Origin: Bog-756 sp052326605
Lineage (GTDB): Bacteria > Actinomycetota > Acidimicrobiia > Acidimicrobiales > RAAP-2
Direction: 5' to 3'
NCBI GenBank assembly: GCA_052326605.1
Contig: JBKQMB010000023.1
Location: forward strand, 1 to 64,000
DNA: 64,000 nucleotides
A model generated the notes under the pieces. The model searched no databases and was not told where the DNA came from. It saw only the letters and a program-made list of their open reading frames with translations. Below, piece after piece: positions 23,005-32,413 of this stretch (the first letter of the stretch is position 1; each line of letters starts with the position of its first letter). The translations under genes were made by a program, and so were the position numbers.

Positions 23005-24452
23005 GCGAGGCCGAGCCCCCCGACGACCACGAGGACCCCGACGCGCAGCCACCCTCCCCCCATCCGGACACGGTGCAGGAACCGCCGGTGTCGGGAGACG
23101 ACTTCTTGAGCCCGGCGCCAGACGGCACGGCCACGGGCCTGATCGTGGAGACCTCCGAGGGAGACCAGGAGCTGAGCTTCCGCTCGGCCACCGATGCGGG
23201 CGAGCTCCGCCGCGAGGTCGGCGCCGTGCTCCGGTTGCCCGAAGGCGTGGCCATCGACCCCTCCGACATCGACGTCGAGCGGACCGACGACGAGACCATG
23301 ATCATCAACATGGGGCCGCAGCACCCCTCCACCCACGGCGTGCTCCGCCTGATGTTCGAGCTCGACGGGGAGACGGTGCTGCGCACGAAGCCGGTCATCG
23401 GCTACCTCCACACCGGCATGGAGAAGACCGCCGAGGAGCTGACCTACGTGCAGGGGTCGACCAACGTCACCCGCATGGACTACCTGTCCCCGCTCCACAA
23501 CGAGCTCGTCCTGTCGCTGGCGGTCGAGGCCCTGCTCGGCGTGGAGATGCCCCCGCGCTCCGATTGGATCCGGATGCTGCTGGTCGAACTGAACCGGGTG
23601 TCGTCCCATCTGATGTGGATGGCCACCAACGGCATGGACCTCGGTTCGACGTCGATGATGATCTACGGCTTCCGCGAGCGCGAGATGATCCTGGCCTTCT
23701 TCGAGAAGACCACCGGGCTCCGGATGAACCACAACTTCATCCGCCCGGGTGGCACGGCGGCCGATCTGCCCGACGGGTGGGAGGACGACGTGACCATCAT
23801 CTGCGACACCGTGCTCCCCCGCGCCGACGAGTACGACGAGCTGCTGACCGGGCAGCCGGTGTTCCGGCAGCGGACGGAGGGCATCGGTGGGCTCTCTGCC
23901 GAGGAGGCCCTGGCCCTCAGCCTGACCGGCCCGATCCTGCGGTCGACCGGCGTTCCGTGGGACCTCCGCCGGTCCATGCCCTACCTGCGCTACGACGAGG
24001 TCGACTTCGACGTCATCGTCGGCACCTATGGGGACAACTTCGACCGGTACTCGATCCGCCTCAACGAGATCCGCGAGTCGATCCGGATCATCCGCCAGAT
24101 CGTGGAGAAGATGCCGGCCGGCGACTACCGGGTCCAGGACAAGAAGGTCACCCCACCTCCCCGAGCCCGCATCAACGAGTCGATGGAGGCGCTCATCCAC
24201 CACTTCAAGGTGTTCACCGAGGGGTTCAAGGTCCCCGAGGGCGAGGTGTACGTCGCCACCGAGTCGCCGCGGGGCGAGCTGGGGTGCTACCTGGTGTCCG
24301 ACGGGTCGCCCAAGCCCTACCGCATGCACATCCGGGGCCCGAGCTTCGTCAATCTGCAGGGCCTGCCACTCATGATGCGCGGCGGGCTGCTGGCCGACGC
24401 CGTGGCTGTCTGCTCCTCCGTCGACCCGGTGATGGGGGAGGTGGACCGGTGA
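23001..24452 (+). CDS. nuoD: NADH-quinone oxidoreductase subunit D
   Basis: Forms the quinone-binding cavity with NuoB. The conserved core starts at about residue 95 with MIINMGPQHPSTHGVLRLMFELDGE and includes GYLHTGMEKTAEE, YLSPLHNELVLSLAVE, LMWMATNGMDLG, and the C-terminal ESPRGELGCYLVSDGS and MMRGGLLADAVAV. The first 94 residues are an unusual acidic, Pro-rich extension ending in a small possible domain (LIVETSEGDQELSFRS...VAIDPSDIDVERTDD). ATG 23001 overlaps nuoC by 4 bp; no internal start is as well placed, so the extension is probably real. Confidence 0.96.
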   Translation: MSEAEPPDDHEDPDAQPPSPHPDTVQEPPVSGDDFLSPAPDGTATGLIVETSEGDQELSFRSATDAGELRREVGAVLRLPEGVAIDPSDIDVERTDDETMIINMGPQHPSTHGVLRLMFELDGETVLRTKPVIGYLHTGMEKTAEELTYVQGSTNVTRMDYLSPLHNELVLSLAVEALLGVEMPPRSDWIRMLLVELNRVSSHLMWMATNGMDLGSTSMMIYGFREREMILAFFEKTTGLRMNHNFIRPGGTAADLPDGWEDDVTIICDTVLPRADEYDELLTGQPVFRQRTEGIGGLSAEEALALSLTGPILRSTGVPWDLRRSMPYLRYDEVDFDVIVGTYGDNFDRYSIRLNEIRESIRIIRQIVEKMPAGDYRVQDKKVTPPPRARINESMEALIHHFKVFTEGFKVPEGEVYVATESPRGELGCYLVSDGSPKPYRMHIRGPSFVNLQGLPLMMRGGLLADAVAVCSSVDPVMGEVDR

Positions 24453-25165
24453 GCGGTGCCACCCCTCCCACCGGCGTGGACTTGCCGCGCCGGGCCGGCG
24501 CGTCGAAGGCCCCGGCCCCCCGCCACCTGTCGGCCGACACCCTGGCTGCCGCCAGGGAGATCGTCGTCCTCTACCCCGAGCCGCGCTCGGCCCTCATCCC
24601 CCTGTGCCATCTGGCCCAGGGCCAGGACGGCTGGTTGACGCCCGAGGCCATGGCCGACATCGCCGGCCTGGTCGGGGTCACGCCCGCCGAGGTGCTCGGC
24701 ACCGCCTCGTTCTACGACATGCTCCACACCGAGCCGGTGGGCACCTACGTGGTGTCGGTCTGCACGAACATCGCCTGCCTGCTGAACGGTGCCGCCGAAC
24801 TGCTCGAGCACGCCGAGTCCTCCCTCGGGGTCAATGCCGGCGGCACCACGGCCGACGGGGTCATCACGCTCGAGGAGTCCGAGTGCCTGGCCGACTGCGA
24901 CCGGGCCCCCTGCGCGCAGGTCAATCACCGATTCGTCGGGGCCCAGACCCCGGAGTCCCTCGACCGGCTGGTGGCCGACCTGCGTGCGGGCGCCCGCTCG
25001 GAGGAGATCCCCGACCACGGCACACTCGTCCGGGTCCGGCGGAGCACGGGGCTGCAGGCAGACCCGGCCCAGGTGGCCTCGGAGCGTGCGGCCATGGCCG
25101 ATGCCCAGGCGGAGCGGGCGGCGGCCACGGTGGCCAAGGCCGCCACTGCCGAGGGGGGCTCGTAG
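24449..25165 (+). CDS. nuoE: NADH-quinone oxidoreductase subunit E
   Basis: A 24-kDa-type thioredoxin-like subunit with one [2Fe-2S] cluster. The four cysteines are in VVSVCTNIACLL and EESECLADCDRAPC. The helical N-terminal part contains ALIPLCHLAQGQDGWLTPEAM and GTASFYDMLHTEPVG. An Ala-rich tail of about 60 residues follows the cluster domain. The GTG start overlaps the nuoD stop. Complete 238-residue product, somewhat longer than average. Confidence 0.96.
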   Translation: MSGATPPTGVDLPRRAGASKAPAPRHLSADTLAAAREIVVLYPEPRSALIPLCHLAQGQDGWLTPEAMADIAGLVGVTPAEVLGTASFYDMLHTEPVGTYVVSVCTNIACLLNGAAELLEHAESSLGVNAGGTTADGVITLEESECLADCDRAPCAQVNHRFVGAQTPESLDRLVADLRAGARSEEIPDHGTLVRVRRSTGLQADPAQVASERAAMADAQAERAAATVAKAATAEGGS

Positions 25166-26469
25166 TGGCCATCACCGAGGCCCCGAAGATCATCACCAGC
25201 CGCCTGCAGCACGCGGACTCCCACACCCTCGAGCGCTTCCTGGCCACCGGAGGCTACGACGGCTTGCGCAAGGCGCTGTCGATGACCCCCGAGGCCGTGG
25301 CCCGGGAGGTGGACACGGCCAGCCTGCTCGGCCGCGGCGGCGCCGGGTTCCCGGCAGGCCGCAAATGGGCCATGTTGCGGAAGAACCCGGTCACCTACCT
25401 GGTGGTCAACGGGGACGAGAGCGAGCCGGCCACCTTCAAGGACCACCTGCTCATCGAGCGCGACCCCCACCAGCTCATCGAAGGCGTGCTCATTTCCGCC
25501 TACGCCCTGCAGGTCACCCAGGTGTTCATCTTCATCCGCGGTGAGTTCGCCCTCGGCCTCGAGCGGGTGCAGTCCGCGCTCAACGACGCCTATGCCCAGG
25601 GCGCAGTGGGTCGGGACATCTTCGGATCGGGGTTCTCGGTGGATGTCGTCGTCCATCCGGGTGCGGGCGCCTACATCTGCGGCGAGGAGACCGCCCTGCT
25701 CGAATCGCTCGAGGGCAAGCGCGGGTTCCCCCGGATCAAGCCGCCGTTCTTCCCTGCGGCCATCGGTCTCTACGGCGAGCCCACTGTGGTCAACAACGTG
25801 GAGACGATGTCCAACCTGCCGTGGATCATCCAGAACGGTGGAGCCGCCTTTGCCGCCCTGGGCGAGGGCCGGTCGGCCGGTACGCGGCTGTTCGCCCTGG
25901 CCGGGCACGTGAAGAACCCCGGCGTGTACGAACTCGAGATGGTCAAGACCACGTTCAACGATCTGATCAACGCCCCGGTCCTCGGGGGCGGCATCCCCCA
26001 CGGGCACGGCCTCAAGGCGTTCATTCCCGGGGGCGTGTCCGCTCCCTGGTTCGGGCCCGACCAGATCGATCTCCCCCTCGGCCAGGACGAGGTGGCCGAT
26101 GCCGGATCCATGCTCGGCTCGGGGTCGATCGTCGTGATGGACGACCACACCTGCGCGGTGCGGGCGTCGTGGCGGATCACCAGGTTCTTCTCGCGCGAGT
26201 CCTGCGGTCAGTGCACGCCCTGCCGCGAGGGCTCGGGGTGGTTGGAGAAGATCATGGAGCGCATCGAGACGGGACACGGCCGCGAAGAGGACCTCGACCT
26301 GCTGCTCGATGCGTGCGACAACATCGCCCCCGGCCTGACCTGGCCGCCCGAGCAGACCACCATCTGCGTGCTCGGGCCGTCCATCCCCTCCTCCATCGGT
26401 TCGGCCATCGAGATGTTCCGCGACGAGTTCCTCGTCCACATCAAGGAAGGCGGGTGCCCCTATGAGTGA
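25165..26469 (+). CDS. nuoF: NADH-quinone oxidoreductase subunit F
   Basis: Oxidises NADH at FMN and passes electrons to a [4Fe-4S] cluster. FMN/NADH-binding motifs: LLGRGGAGFPAGRKWAML (residues about 52-69), YLVVNGDESEPATFKD and GAGAYICGEETALLESLEG. The cluster cysteines are in ESCGQCTPCREG plus the later Cys in TTICVLG. 434 residues, normal. Starts GTG at the last base of the nuoE stop and overlaps nuoG by 8 bp. Confidence 0.97.
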   Translation: MAITEAPKIITSRLQHADSHTLERFLATGGYDGLRKALSMTPEAVAREVDTASLLGRGGAGFPAGRKWAMLRKNPVTYLVVNGDESEPATFKDHLLIERDPHQLIEGVLISAYALQVTQVFIFIRGEFALGLERVQSALNDAYAQGAVGRDIFGSGFSVDVVVHPGAGAYICGEETALLESLEGKRGFPRIKPPFFPAAIGLYGEPTVVNNVETMSNLPWIIQNGGAAFAALGEGRSAGTRLFALAGHVKNPGVYELEMVKTTFNDLINAPVLGGGIPHGHGLKAFIPGGVSAPWFGPDQIDLPLGQDEVADAGSMLGSGSIVVMDDHTCAVRASWRITRFFSRESCGQCTPCREGSGWLEKIMERIETGHGREEDLDLLLDACDNIAPGLTWPPEQTTICVLGPSIPSSIGSAIEMFRDEFLVHIKEGGCPYE

Positions 26470-29170
26470 GCAGACCGCCGCCCAGGGGCCCGGAACGGAA
26501 GAGGCCGACACCGTCCCGTTCACCCTCGACGGCCGCGAGGTCACCGCGCACAAGGGCGAGCTGCTCATCGCCGCGGCCGAGCGGGCGGGCACCTTCATCC
26601 CCCGCTTCTGTTACCACCCGCGCATGAAATCGGTCGGGGTCTGCCGGATGTGCCTGGTCGAGGTGAGCGGCCCCCGCGGCGCCTCATTGCAGCCCAGCTG
26701 CTTCCTCGAGGTCCAGCCCGGGATGGGGGTCACCACCGACTCGGACAAGGTGAAGAAGGCACAGGACGGCGTCCTCGAGTTCCTGTTGGTCAACCACCCG
26801 CTCGACTGCCCGGTGTGCGACAAGGGAGGGGAGTGCCCCCTGCAGGACCAGACGCTGGCCTACGGCCCGGGCGAGACCCGGTTCGTCGAGGAGAAGCGGC
26901 ACTTCGAGAAGCCCATCCCCATCTCCGAGCTGGTGCTCCTCGATCGCGAGCGCTGCATCCAGTGCAGCCGCTGCACCCGATTCGCCGAGGAAGTTGCGGG
27001 CGAGGCCCAGATCGACTTCATCGGCCGCGGGGAGCATATCCAGGTCAACACCTTCCCCGAACTGCCGTTCTCGTCGTACTTCTCGGGCAACGTCGTGCAG
27101 ATCTGCCCGGTGGGCGCCCTGACCGCCGCCCCCTACCGGTTCGCCGCCCGCCCGTGGGACCTCGACCAGGTGGAGTCGACCTGCACCACCTGTGCGGTGG
27201 GGTGCCGGGTGGCGGTGCAGTCCTCCTCCAACCGGGTCACCCGGCTCCTCGGCATCGATGTCGACACGGTCAACCAGGGGTGGCTGTGTGACAAGGGCCG
27301 GTTCGCCTTCGATGCCGTCAACAGCGAGGACCGTCTGACCGAGCCGCTCCTGCGCAAGGACGGCGAGCTGGTGCCGGTGTCGTGGCACGAGGCGCTGGCC
27401 GCGGCCGCCGAGGGACTGCAGGGCGCCGCCGAGGCGGGCGGGGCGGAGTCCATCGGGTTCCTAGGTGGGGGGCGGCTCACCAACGAGGGCGCCTACGCAT
27501 GGGCCAAGGTGGCCAAGGGCATCCTCGGCACCGACTCGGTCGACGCCCAGCTGGGCGACGGACTCCCCGCAGAGGTGGTCCTCGGCCTGCCCCGGGCCAC
27601 CATCGACCAGGCCGTGACGGCCGACACGGTGATCGTGCTCTCGGGCGACCTGCGCGAGGAGCTCCCGGTGCTCTTCCTCCGCCTGCGCTCTGCCATCGTG
27701 GACGGCGGGCCGTCCGTGATCGAGCTCTCACCCCGGGCCACCGCGCTCACCCCGTATGCGACGGCGTCCCTCCGGTACGGGCCGGGCGGCGCCATCGCAC
27801 TGGCCCAGGCCCTGGTGGGCAACGGTGCGCCTCGTGACGTGGGAGTGGATCCGGAGGCCCTGGCCGAGGCCAGGCGGCTGGCCGGAGCGGCGAACGTGGT
27901 GGTCATCGCCGGCCGCCCGTCCCTGGCCGAGGACGGGGAGCTGGTGGCCGAAGCGGCCCAGGTACTGGCCCGGGCCCTGCCGGCGGCGCGGTTCCTCCCC
28001 GCACTCCGCCGGGGCAACGTGCTCGGGGCCCTCGACATGGGCCTGGCCCCGGGGATCCTCCCGGGGCGGGTCACACTCGACAGCGGACGTGCCTGGTTCG
28101 GCCAGGCCTGGGGCTCGGTGCCCGAGGCACGGGGCCGTGACGCGGCGGGCATCCTGGCCGCAGCGGCCGGCGATCAGGCGGAAGGGGGGCGCGTCCGCGC
28201 CCTGGTCATCCTCGGCGCCGACCCGTTGACCGACTTCCCCGACCACCGTCTGGCCGAGCGTGCCATCGACGGCGCCGAGTTCGTGGTGACGGTGGCCTCG
28301 GCGCCCGGACCGATCACCGACCGCGCCGATGTGGTGCTGCCGGCGGCCGAGGCTCACGAGCGGCCCGGCACCACCACCAACATCGAAGGGCGCATCGCCC
28401 GCCTCGGGCAGAAGCTGGTGCCGCCGGGCCAGGCCTGGGCGGACTGGATGATCGCCGGTGAGCTGGCCGTCCACCTCGATGCCGACCTGGGCTTCGACTC
28501 GGTGGGCGCGGTCTGGGACGAGGTGGAACAGCTGGCACCGTCGCATCGCGGCATCACCCGCTCGCTCCTCGACACCCGGGGCGCCACCGACGGGGTGGTG
28601 GCCCCTCTCGTGGCCAGCGCGGTGTCGATCACCCGTCGGGCCCCGCTGCCGCTCGACCCGATCGCCGTTCCGGGCGTGGAGTCGGTGGAACGCCAGGGTG
28701 CCCCTCCTCATGCCGGCCTGGCCGAATCGCCCACCGCCGACCTGGACCCGCCGGACGACGACGTGGCGTTCGGCGCCCTACCTGTCCGGCCGGAGCCGCT
28801 GGTGGGCCCGGTCGATGTGGTGGTGCCCCATGTGGCCCCCGGTGACAGGTACTCGGTACGCCTGGTGGCCTCGCGTACCCTCTACGACCTCGGGGCGGCG
28901 GTAAGCGCGGTGCCCGTCCTGGCCGGGCTGGTGGCCACCGCGCCACTGCGGGTCAATCCGCAGGACCTCGATGAACTGGGCGTGGCCACCGGTGGCTCGG
29001 TCCGCGTGCGCACCGCCACCGCCTCGGCCGTGCTGGGCGCCGTTGCCGATGCCTCGCTCCGGCGCGGGGTGGTGGCCACCGAGTTCAACGCCCCCCTGGC
29101 GCAGGGGACCGTCGGCGACCTCATCGACCTCGGCGGGCCGGTGGTCGAACTGCGGATGGAGACGCCATGA
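26462..29170 (+). CDS. nuoG: NADH-quinone oxidoreductase subunit G
   Basis: The large Fe-S subunit. The N-terminal ferredoxin domain has CYHPRMKSVGVCRMCLVEV; further cluster sites are HPLDCPVCDKGGECPLQDQ and ERCIQCSRCTRFAEEVAG. CTTCAVGCRVAVQ with a later Cys (GWLCDKGRF) is the extra N7-type [4Fe-4S] site found in some bacteria. The rest (residues about 290-902) is a molybdopterin-oxidoreductase-like fold without redox cofactor motifs, ending in a dinucleotide-binding-like barrel (RVNPQDLDELGVATGGSVRV). Length 902 fits the actinobacterial form. ATG 26462 overlaps nuoF. Confidence 0.96.
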   Translation: MSEQTAAQGPGTEEADTVPFTLDGREVTAHKGELLIAAAERAGTFIPRFCYHPRMKSVGVCRMCLVEVSGPRGASLQPSCFLEVQPGMGVTTDSDKVKKAQDGVLEFLLVNHPLDCPVCDKGGECPLQDQTLAYGPGETRFVEEKRHFEKPIPISELVLLDRERCIQCSRCTRFAEEVAGEAQIDFIGRGEHIQVNTFPELPFSSYFSGNVVQICPVGALTAAPYRFAARPWDLDQVESTCTTCAVGCRVAVQSSSNRVTRLLGIDVDTVNQGWLCDKGRFAFDAVNSEDRLTEPLLRKDGELVPVSWHEALAAAAEGLQGAAEAGGAESIGFLGGGRLTNEGAYAWAKVAKGILGTDSVDAQLGDGLPAEVVLGLPRATIDQAVTADTVIVLSGDLREELPVLFLRLRSAIVDGGPSVIELSPRATALTPYATASLRYGPGGAIALAQALVGNGAPRDVGVDPEALAEARRLAGAANVVVIAGRPSLAEDGELVAEAAQVLARALPAARFLPALRRGNVLGALDMGLAPGILPGRVTLDSGRAWFGQAWGSVPEARGRDAAGILAAAAGDQAEGGRVRALVILGADPLTDFPDHRLAERAIDGAEFVVTVASAPGPITDRADVVLPAAEAHERPGTTTNIEGRIARLGQKLVPPGQAWADWMIAGELAVHLDADLGFDSVGAVWDEVEQLAPSHRGITRSLLDTRGATDGVVAPLVASAVSITRRAPLPLDPIAVPGVESVERQGAPPHAGLAESPTADLDPPDDDVAFGALPVRPEPLVGPVDVVVPHVAPGDRYSVRLVASRTLYDLGAAVSAVPVLAGLVATAPLRVNPQDLDELGVATGGSVRVRTATASAVLGAVADASLRRGVVATEFNAPLAQGTVGDLIDLGGPVVELRMETP

Positions 29171-30429
29171 GCTCGCTCGCCCCCGTGCTCCACCCCCTCT
29201 TCGGCTCGGGTGATCCGCTGTTCGCCAACGGGGTGGACTGGGTGGTCGTGCTCATCGTCCTGATCCAGGCGGTGGTGGTCTTCGTCGCCTTGATGGTGGC
29301 AGTGATGTTGATGATCTGGTTCGAGCGCAAGGTCATCTCCGACATGCAGAGCCGGATCGGCCCCAACCGCGCCGGGCCGTTCGGTATCGCCCAGACCATG
29401 GCCGACGGGATCAAACTCTTCTTCAAGGAGGACCTGCTCCCCGACCAGGCCGACCGGTTCGTCTTCAAGCTGGCGCCGTACCTGACCATCATCCCTGCGT
29501 TCCTGATCTTCGCCATCGTGCCGATCGGTGGCGAGGCGACCATCGCCGGGCACACCTTCGAGCTGCAGCTGGCCGACCCTCCCATGGGGATCCTCTTCCT
29601 GCTGGCCATGTCGGCGATCGGCGTCTACGGGATCATGCTGGCCGGATGGTCCTCGGGATCGAAGTACCCCCTGCTCGGGTCGGTGCGGGCGTCCGCCCAG
29701 ATGATCTCGTACGAGGCCGCCCTGGGAATGACCGTGGTCATGGTGGTGCTGATCACCGGGTCGCTGAGCACCCGGGCCATCGTCGACTCCCAGGCAGGGC
29801 ACTTCTGGCAGTGGAACGTCATCCGGCTGGCCGTCGTCCCCTTCGTCATCTTCTTCATCGCCATCGTGGCCGAGACGAACCGGCCCCCGTTCGACCTGGT
29901 CGAGGCCGACTCCGAACTCGTCGGCGGCTTCGTCACCGAGTACTCGTCGATCCGGTTCGCGCTCTTCTTCCTGGCCGAGTTCATGAACACCATCACCATG
30001 TCCGCCATCACGGTGACCCTGTTCTTCGGCGGCCCCGACGGCCCGGTGCCCCACGTCGCCCATCTCCAGTGGCTGTGGCCCATCCTGTGGTTCCTGGGCA
30101 AGACCATCGCCTTCTTGTTCGTGTTCGTCTGGTTGCGCGCCGCGCTGCCCCGGCTCCGCTACGACCAGCTGATGGGCCTGGGCTGGAAGCGCCTGATCCC
30201 GGCGTCGCTGGGCTGGCTGATGATCGTGGCCGGATTCGTGGTCGACGGATGGTGGGGACTCGGGATGGTGGCGGCGGTGATCGCCGGTGGTGTGCTGATC
30301 AGCCGGGCCTTCTCCATCGGCGCCGACCGCGAGGAGACCCGGGCCATCGTCCCCCCGGTGGGGATCCGCCTCTGGGCCCGGCCGCAGGAGCCGCGGACCT
30401 TCCCGTCGACAGAAGGAGGTGACGGCTGA
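29167..30429 (+). CDS. nuoH: NADH-quinone oxidoreductase subunit H
   Basis: A membrane subunit that links the quinone chamber to the proton-pumping arm. Eight or so helices. Conserved segments: MIWFERKVISDMQSRIGPNRAGPFG (motif ERK...RIGPNR), QTMADGIKLFFKED, and the acidic loop ETNRPPFDLVEADSELVGGF. Length 420. The ATG overlaps nuoG by 4 bp, and the 3' end contains a perfect AGGAGGTG for nuoI. Confidence 0.97.
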   Translation: MSSLAPVLHPLFGSGDPLFANGVDWVVVLIVLIQAVVVFVALMVAVMLMIWFERKVISDMQSRIGPNRAGPFGIAQTMADGIKLFFKEDLLPDQADRFVFKLAPYLTIIPAFLIFAIVPIGGEATIAGHTFELQLADPPMGILFLLAMSAIGVYGIMLAGWSSGSKYPLLGSVRASAQMISYEAALGMTVVMVVLITGSLSTRAIVDSQAGHFWQWNVIRLAVVPFVIFFIAIVAETNRPPFDLVEADSELVGGFVTEYSSIRFALFFLAEFMNTITMSAITVTLFFGGPDGPVPHVAHLQWLWPILWFLGKTIAFLFVFVWLRAALPRLRYDQLMGLGWKRLIPASLGWLMIVAGFVVDGWWGLGMVAAVIAGGVLISRAFSIGADREETRAIVPPVGIRLWARPQEPRTFPSTEGGDG

Positions 30430-31349
30430 TGGCCGTCCCCGAGGTGCCGCACGGGCGGCAGAACTTCCTGGGCGGGTTCAAACTGACCCTCGAACATCTG
30501 GCGCGACCCCCGGTCACGCGCCAGTACCCCGAGGAGAAGAGGCCCAAGCAGCCACGCCAGCATGGTCGCCACGTCCTCAACCGCTACGAGGACGGCATGG
30601 AGAAGTGCATCGGGTGCGAGCTCTGCGCCGGGGTGTGCCCGGCCGACTGCATCTATGTGCGCGGCCTCGACAACCCCCCGGACCACCCGGTGTCCCCCGG
30701 TGAGCGGTACGGCTACGTCTACGAGATCAACTTCCTGCGGTGCATCCACTGCGACTTGTGCGTGGAGGCGTGCCCCACCGAGGCGATCACCGAGTCGAAG
30801 CTGATGGAGTTCTCCTTCACCAACCGCAATGACGCCATCTACACGAAGAACGAGCTGCTGGTGGACGACGACGGCAAGCCACAGCACATGCCGTGGGAGG
30901 ACTGGCGGGAGGGGGACGACCTGCACACCTCGGGATGGATGCGGGCCACCTCGCCCGGTGGCAGCGCGGAGTTCGAGGGTCGGGTGCAGTGGTCGGGAGA
31001 GCTGGGGTTCGGTGTCCGGTCGCCCGAGGGCGGGCAGAGCGCCCACCGCGACGACGCCACCACCGGCAGCCGGCAGTTGCGCGACACTCTGCTGCGCCAC
31101 CTGCGCCCCGTCGACATGCCCGCAGCCGAGCGCGGCCCGCGAGGGGTCATCGGCCGGATGGTGGAGAAGGCCGAACGCTTCGCCCCGGGGGCCGGGAGGA
31201 AGCACCGCAAGCAGGCGGACGTCGACTACGCCCAGGCCGTGGTGGACGGAAACGCCGAGCGGGACGTCCCCGCTGCCGGCGTGCGGGACACACCAACGGC
31301 GGAGGTCGTCCCGACCGACACCGGCCCGGAACCGGGTGGCCTTCAATGA
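30429..31349 (+). CDS. nuoI: NADH-quinone oxidoreductase subunit I
   Basis: An 8Fe ferredoxin-like subunit. The two [4Fe-4S] motifs are CIGCELCAGVCPADCIYV (residues about 58-75) and CIHCDLCVEACPTEAI (about 105-120). The core ends around residue 190. The remaining 115 residues are an extra tail with a basic helix (GVIGRMVEKAERFAPGAG), making the protein 306 residues against roughly 160-220 in most bacteria. AGGAGGTG at 30415-30422 precedes the ATG by 6 nt; the start shares one base with the nuoH stop. Confidence 0.96.
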   Translation: MAVPEVPHGRQNFLGGFKLTLEHLARPPVTRQYPEEKRPKQPRQHGRHVLNRYEDGMEKCIGCELCAGVCPADCIYVRGLDNPPDHPVSPGERYGYVYEINFLRCIHCDLCVEACPTEAITESKLMEFSFTNRNDAIYTKNELLVDDDGKPQHMPWEDWREGDDLHTSGWMRATSPGGSAEFEGRVQWSGELGFGVRSPEGGQSAHRDDATTGSRQLRDTLLRHLRPVDMPAAERGPRGVIGRMVEKAERFAPGAGRKHRKQADVDYAQAVVDGNAERDVPAAGVRDTPTAEVVPTDTGPEPGGLQ

Positions 31350-32104
31350 TCGGCCTGATCGGATCGCTGGCCGCCGTGGCCTCGGCGACCACCCACGCGT
31401 CGTGGGTCGATGTCGGGACCTTCTCGGTGGCCGCCGCCGTCGTGCTGGCCGGCGCCATCGGCGTGGTCGTGGCCCGCAACCCGGTCCACTCGGCCCTGAT
31501 GCTGGTGATGACCCTGTTCGGCGTGGCCTTGCTCTTCGTGCTCCAGCAGGACAGCTTCCTGGCCGCGGTGCAGGTCATCGTCTATGCCGGCGCCATCGTC
31601 GTCCTCTTCTTGTTCGTCATCATGTTCCTGGGGGTCGACCGCGAGGAGAACCTCGGCGTCGAGCCCCTCCGGGGGCAGCGTCCGCTGGCCATCGGGTTGG
31701 TCGCCCTCGGTACCACCGGCCTCCTGTTGTTGGGCCAGGTGTCGGGATGGACCACAGGGGCCCCGCACGTGGCCGGGTCGGACACCGGGCAGCCCAACGT
31801 GAACCTGCTGGGCAAGTCGCTCTACACCACGTACCTCTTCCCGTTCGAGGCGACCGCCGCCCTGTTGATCATCGCCGTGGTCGGCGCCGTGGCGCTGGCC
31901 CGCAGGCCCCCGCCCTCCACCAACCCGGTCGATGACGAGGACACTGCCGGGCCGATCGACGCCACCGGCGAGACCGTGGCAGTCGACGCGGCTGCCGTCG
32001 CGGAGGACGCCTCCCCACCGGGGGAGGGAGGGAGCCCGTTGCGCGCCCCACATGCGTCCGGCGTGGCCGGTTCCCCCGGTTCCCCCGAGGAGATGGGGTC
32101 GTGA
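31346..32104 (+). CDS. nuoJ: NADH-quinone oxidoreductase subunit J
   Basis: A five-helix membrane subunit. The conserved ARNPVHSALMLVMTLFGVALLFVLQ stretch (motif NPVHSALML) and QVIVYAGAIVVLFLFVIMFLG, with the pi-bulge helix glycine, are present, followed by a last helix AALLIIAVVGAVALA. A polar tail of about 70 residues follows. Length 252. ATG 31346 overlaps the nuoI stop; the GTG of nuoK overlaps its own stop. Confidence 0.95.
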   Translation: MIGLIGSLAAVASATTHASWVDVGTFSVAAAVVLAGAIGVVVARNPVHSALMLVMTLFGVALLFVLQQDSFLAAVQVIVYAGAIVVLFLFVIMFLGVDREENLGVEPLRGQRPLAIGLVALGTTGLLLLGQVSGWTTGAPHVAGSDTGQPNVNLLGKSLYTTYLFPFEATAALLIIAVVGAVALARRPPPSTNPVDDEDTAGPIDATGETVAVDAAAVAEDASPPGEGGSPLRAPHASGVAGSPGSPEEMGS

Positions 32105-32406
32105 CAATCAACGCCGACTGGTATCTCGCCCTCGGCGTGGTCCTGTTCTCCATCGGTGCCTTCGGTGTCCTTATCCGGCGCAACGTTCTGGTGATGTTCA
32201 TGTGCGTGGAGTTGATGTTGAACGCCGCCAACCTGACCTTCGTGACCTTTGCCCGCGTGCTGCACGACATCGGGGGCCAGGTGCTGGTCTTCTTCGTGCT
32301 GGTGGTGGCCGCCGCCGAAGTGGTGGTCGGACTGGGGATCGTGGTCGCCATCTTCCGCCGCCGGGCCAACGCCACCGCCGACGACCTCCACACGATGAAG
32401 GGCTGA
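32101..32406 (+). CDS. nuoK: NADH-quinone oxidoreductase subunit K
   Basis: A small 101-residue, three-helix proton-pump subunit. The two essential glutamates lie in FMCVELMLNAANL and VVAAAEVVVGLGI. Normal length and composition. The GTG start overlaps the nuoJ stop by 4 bp, and nuoL follows after 7 bp. Confidence 0.97.
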   Translation: MTINADWYLALGVVLFSIGAFGVLIRRNVLVMFMCVELMLNAANLTFVTFARVLHDIGGQVLVFFVLVVAAAEVVVGLGIVVAIFRRRANATADDLHTMKG

Positions 32407-32413
32407 CGGGACG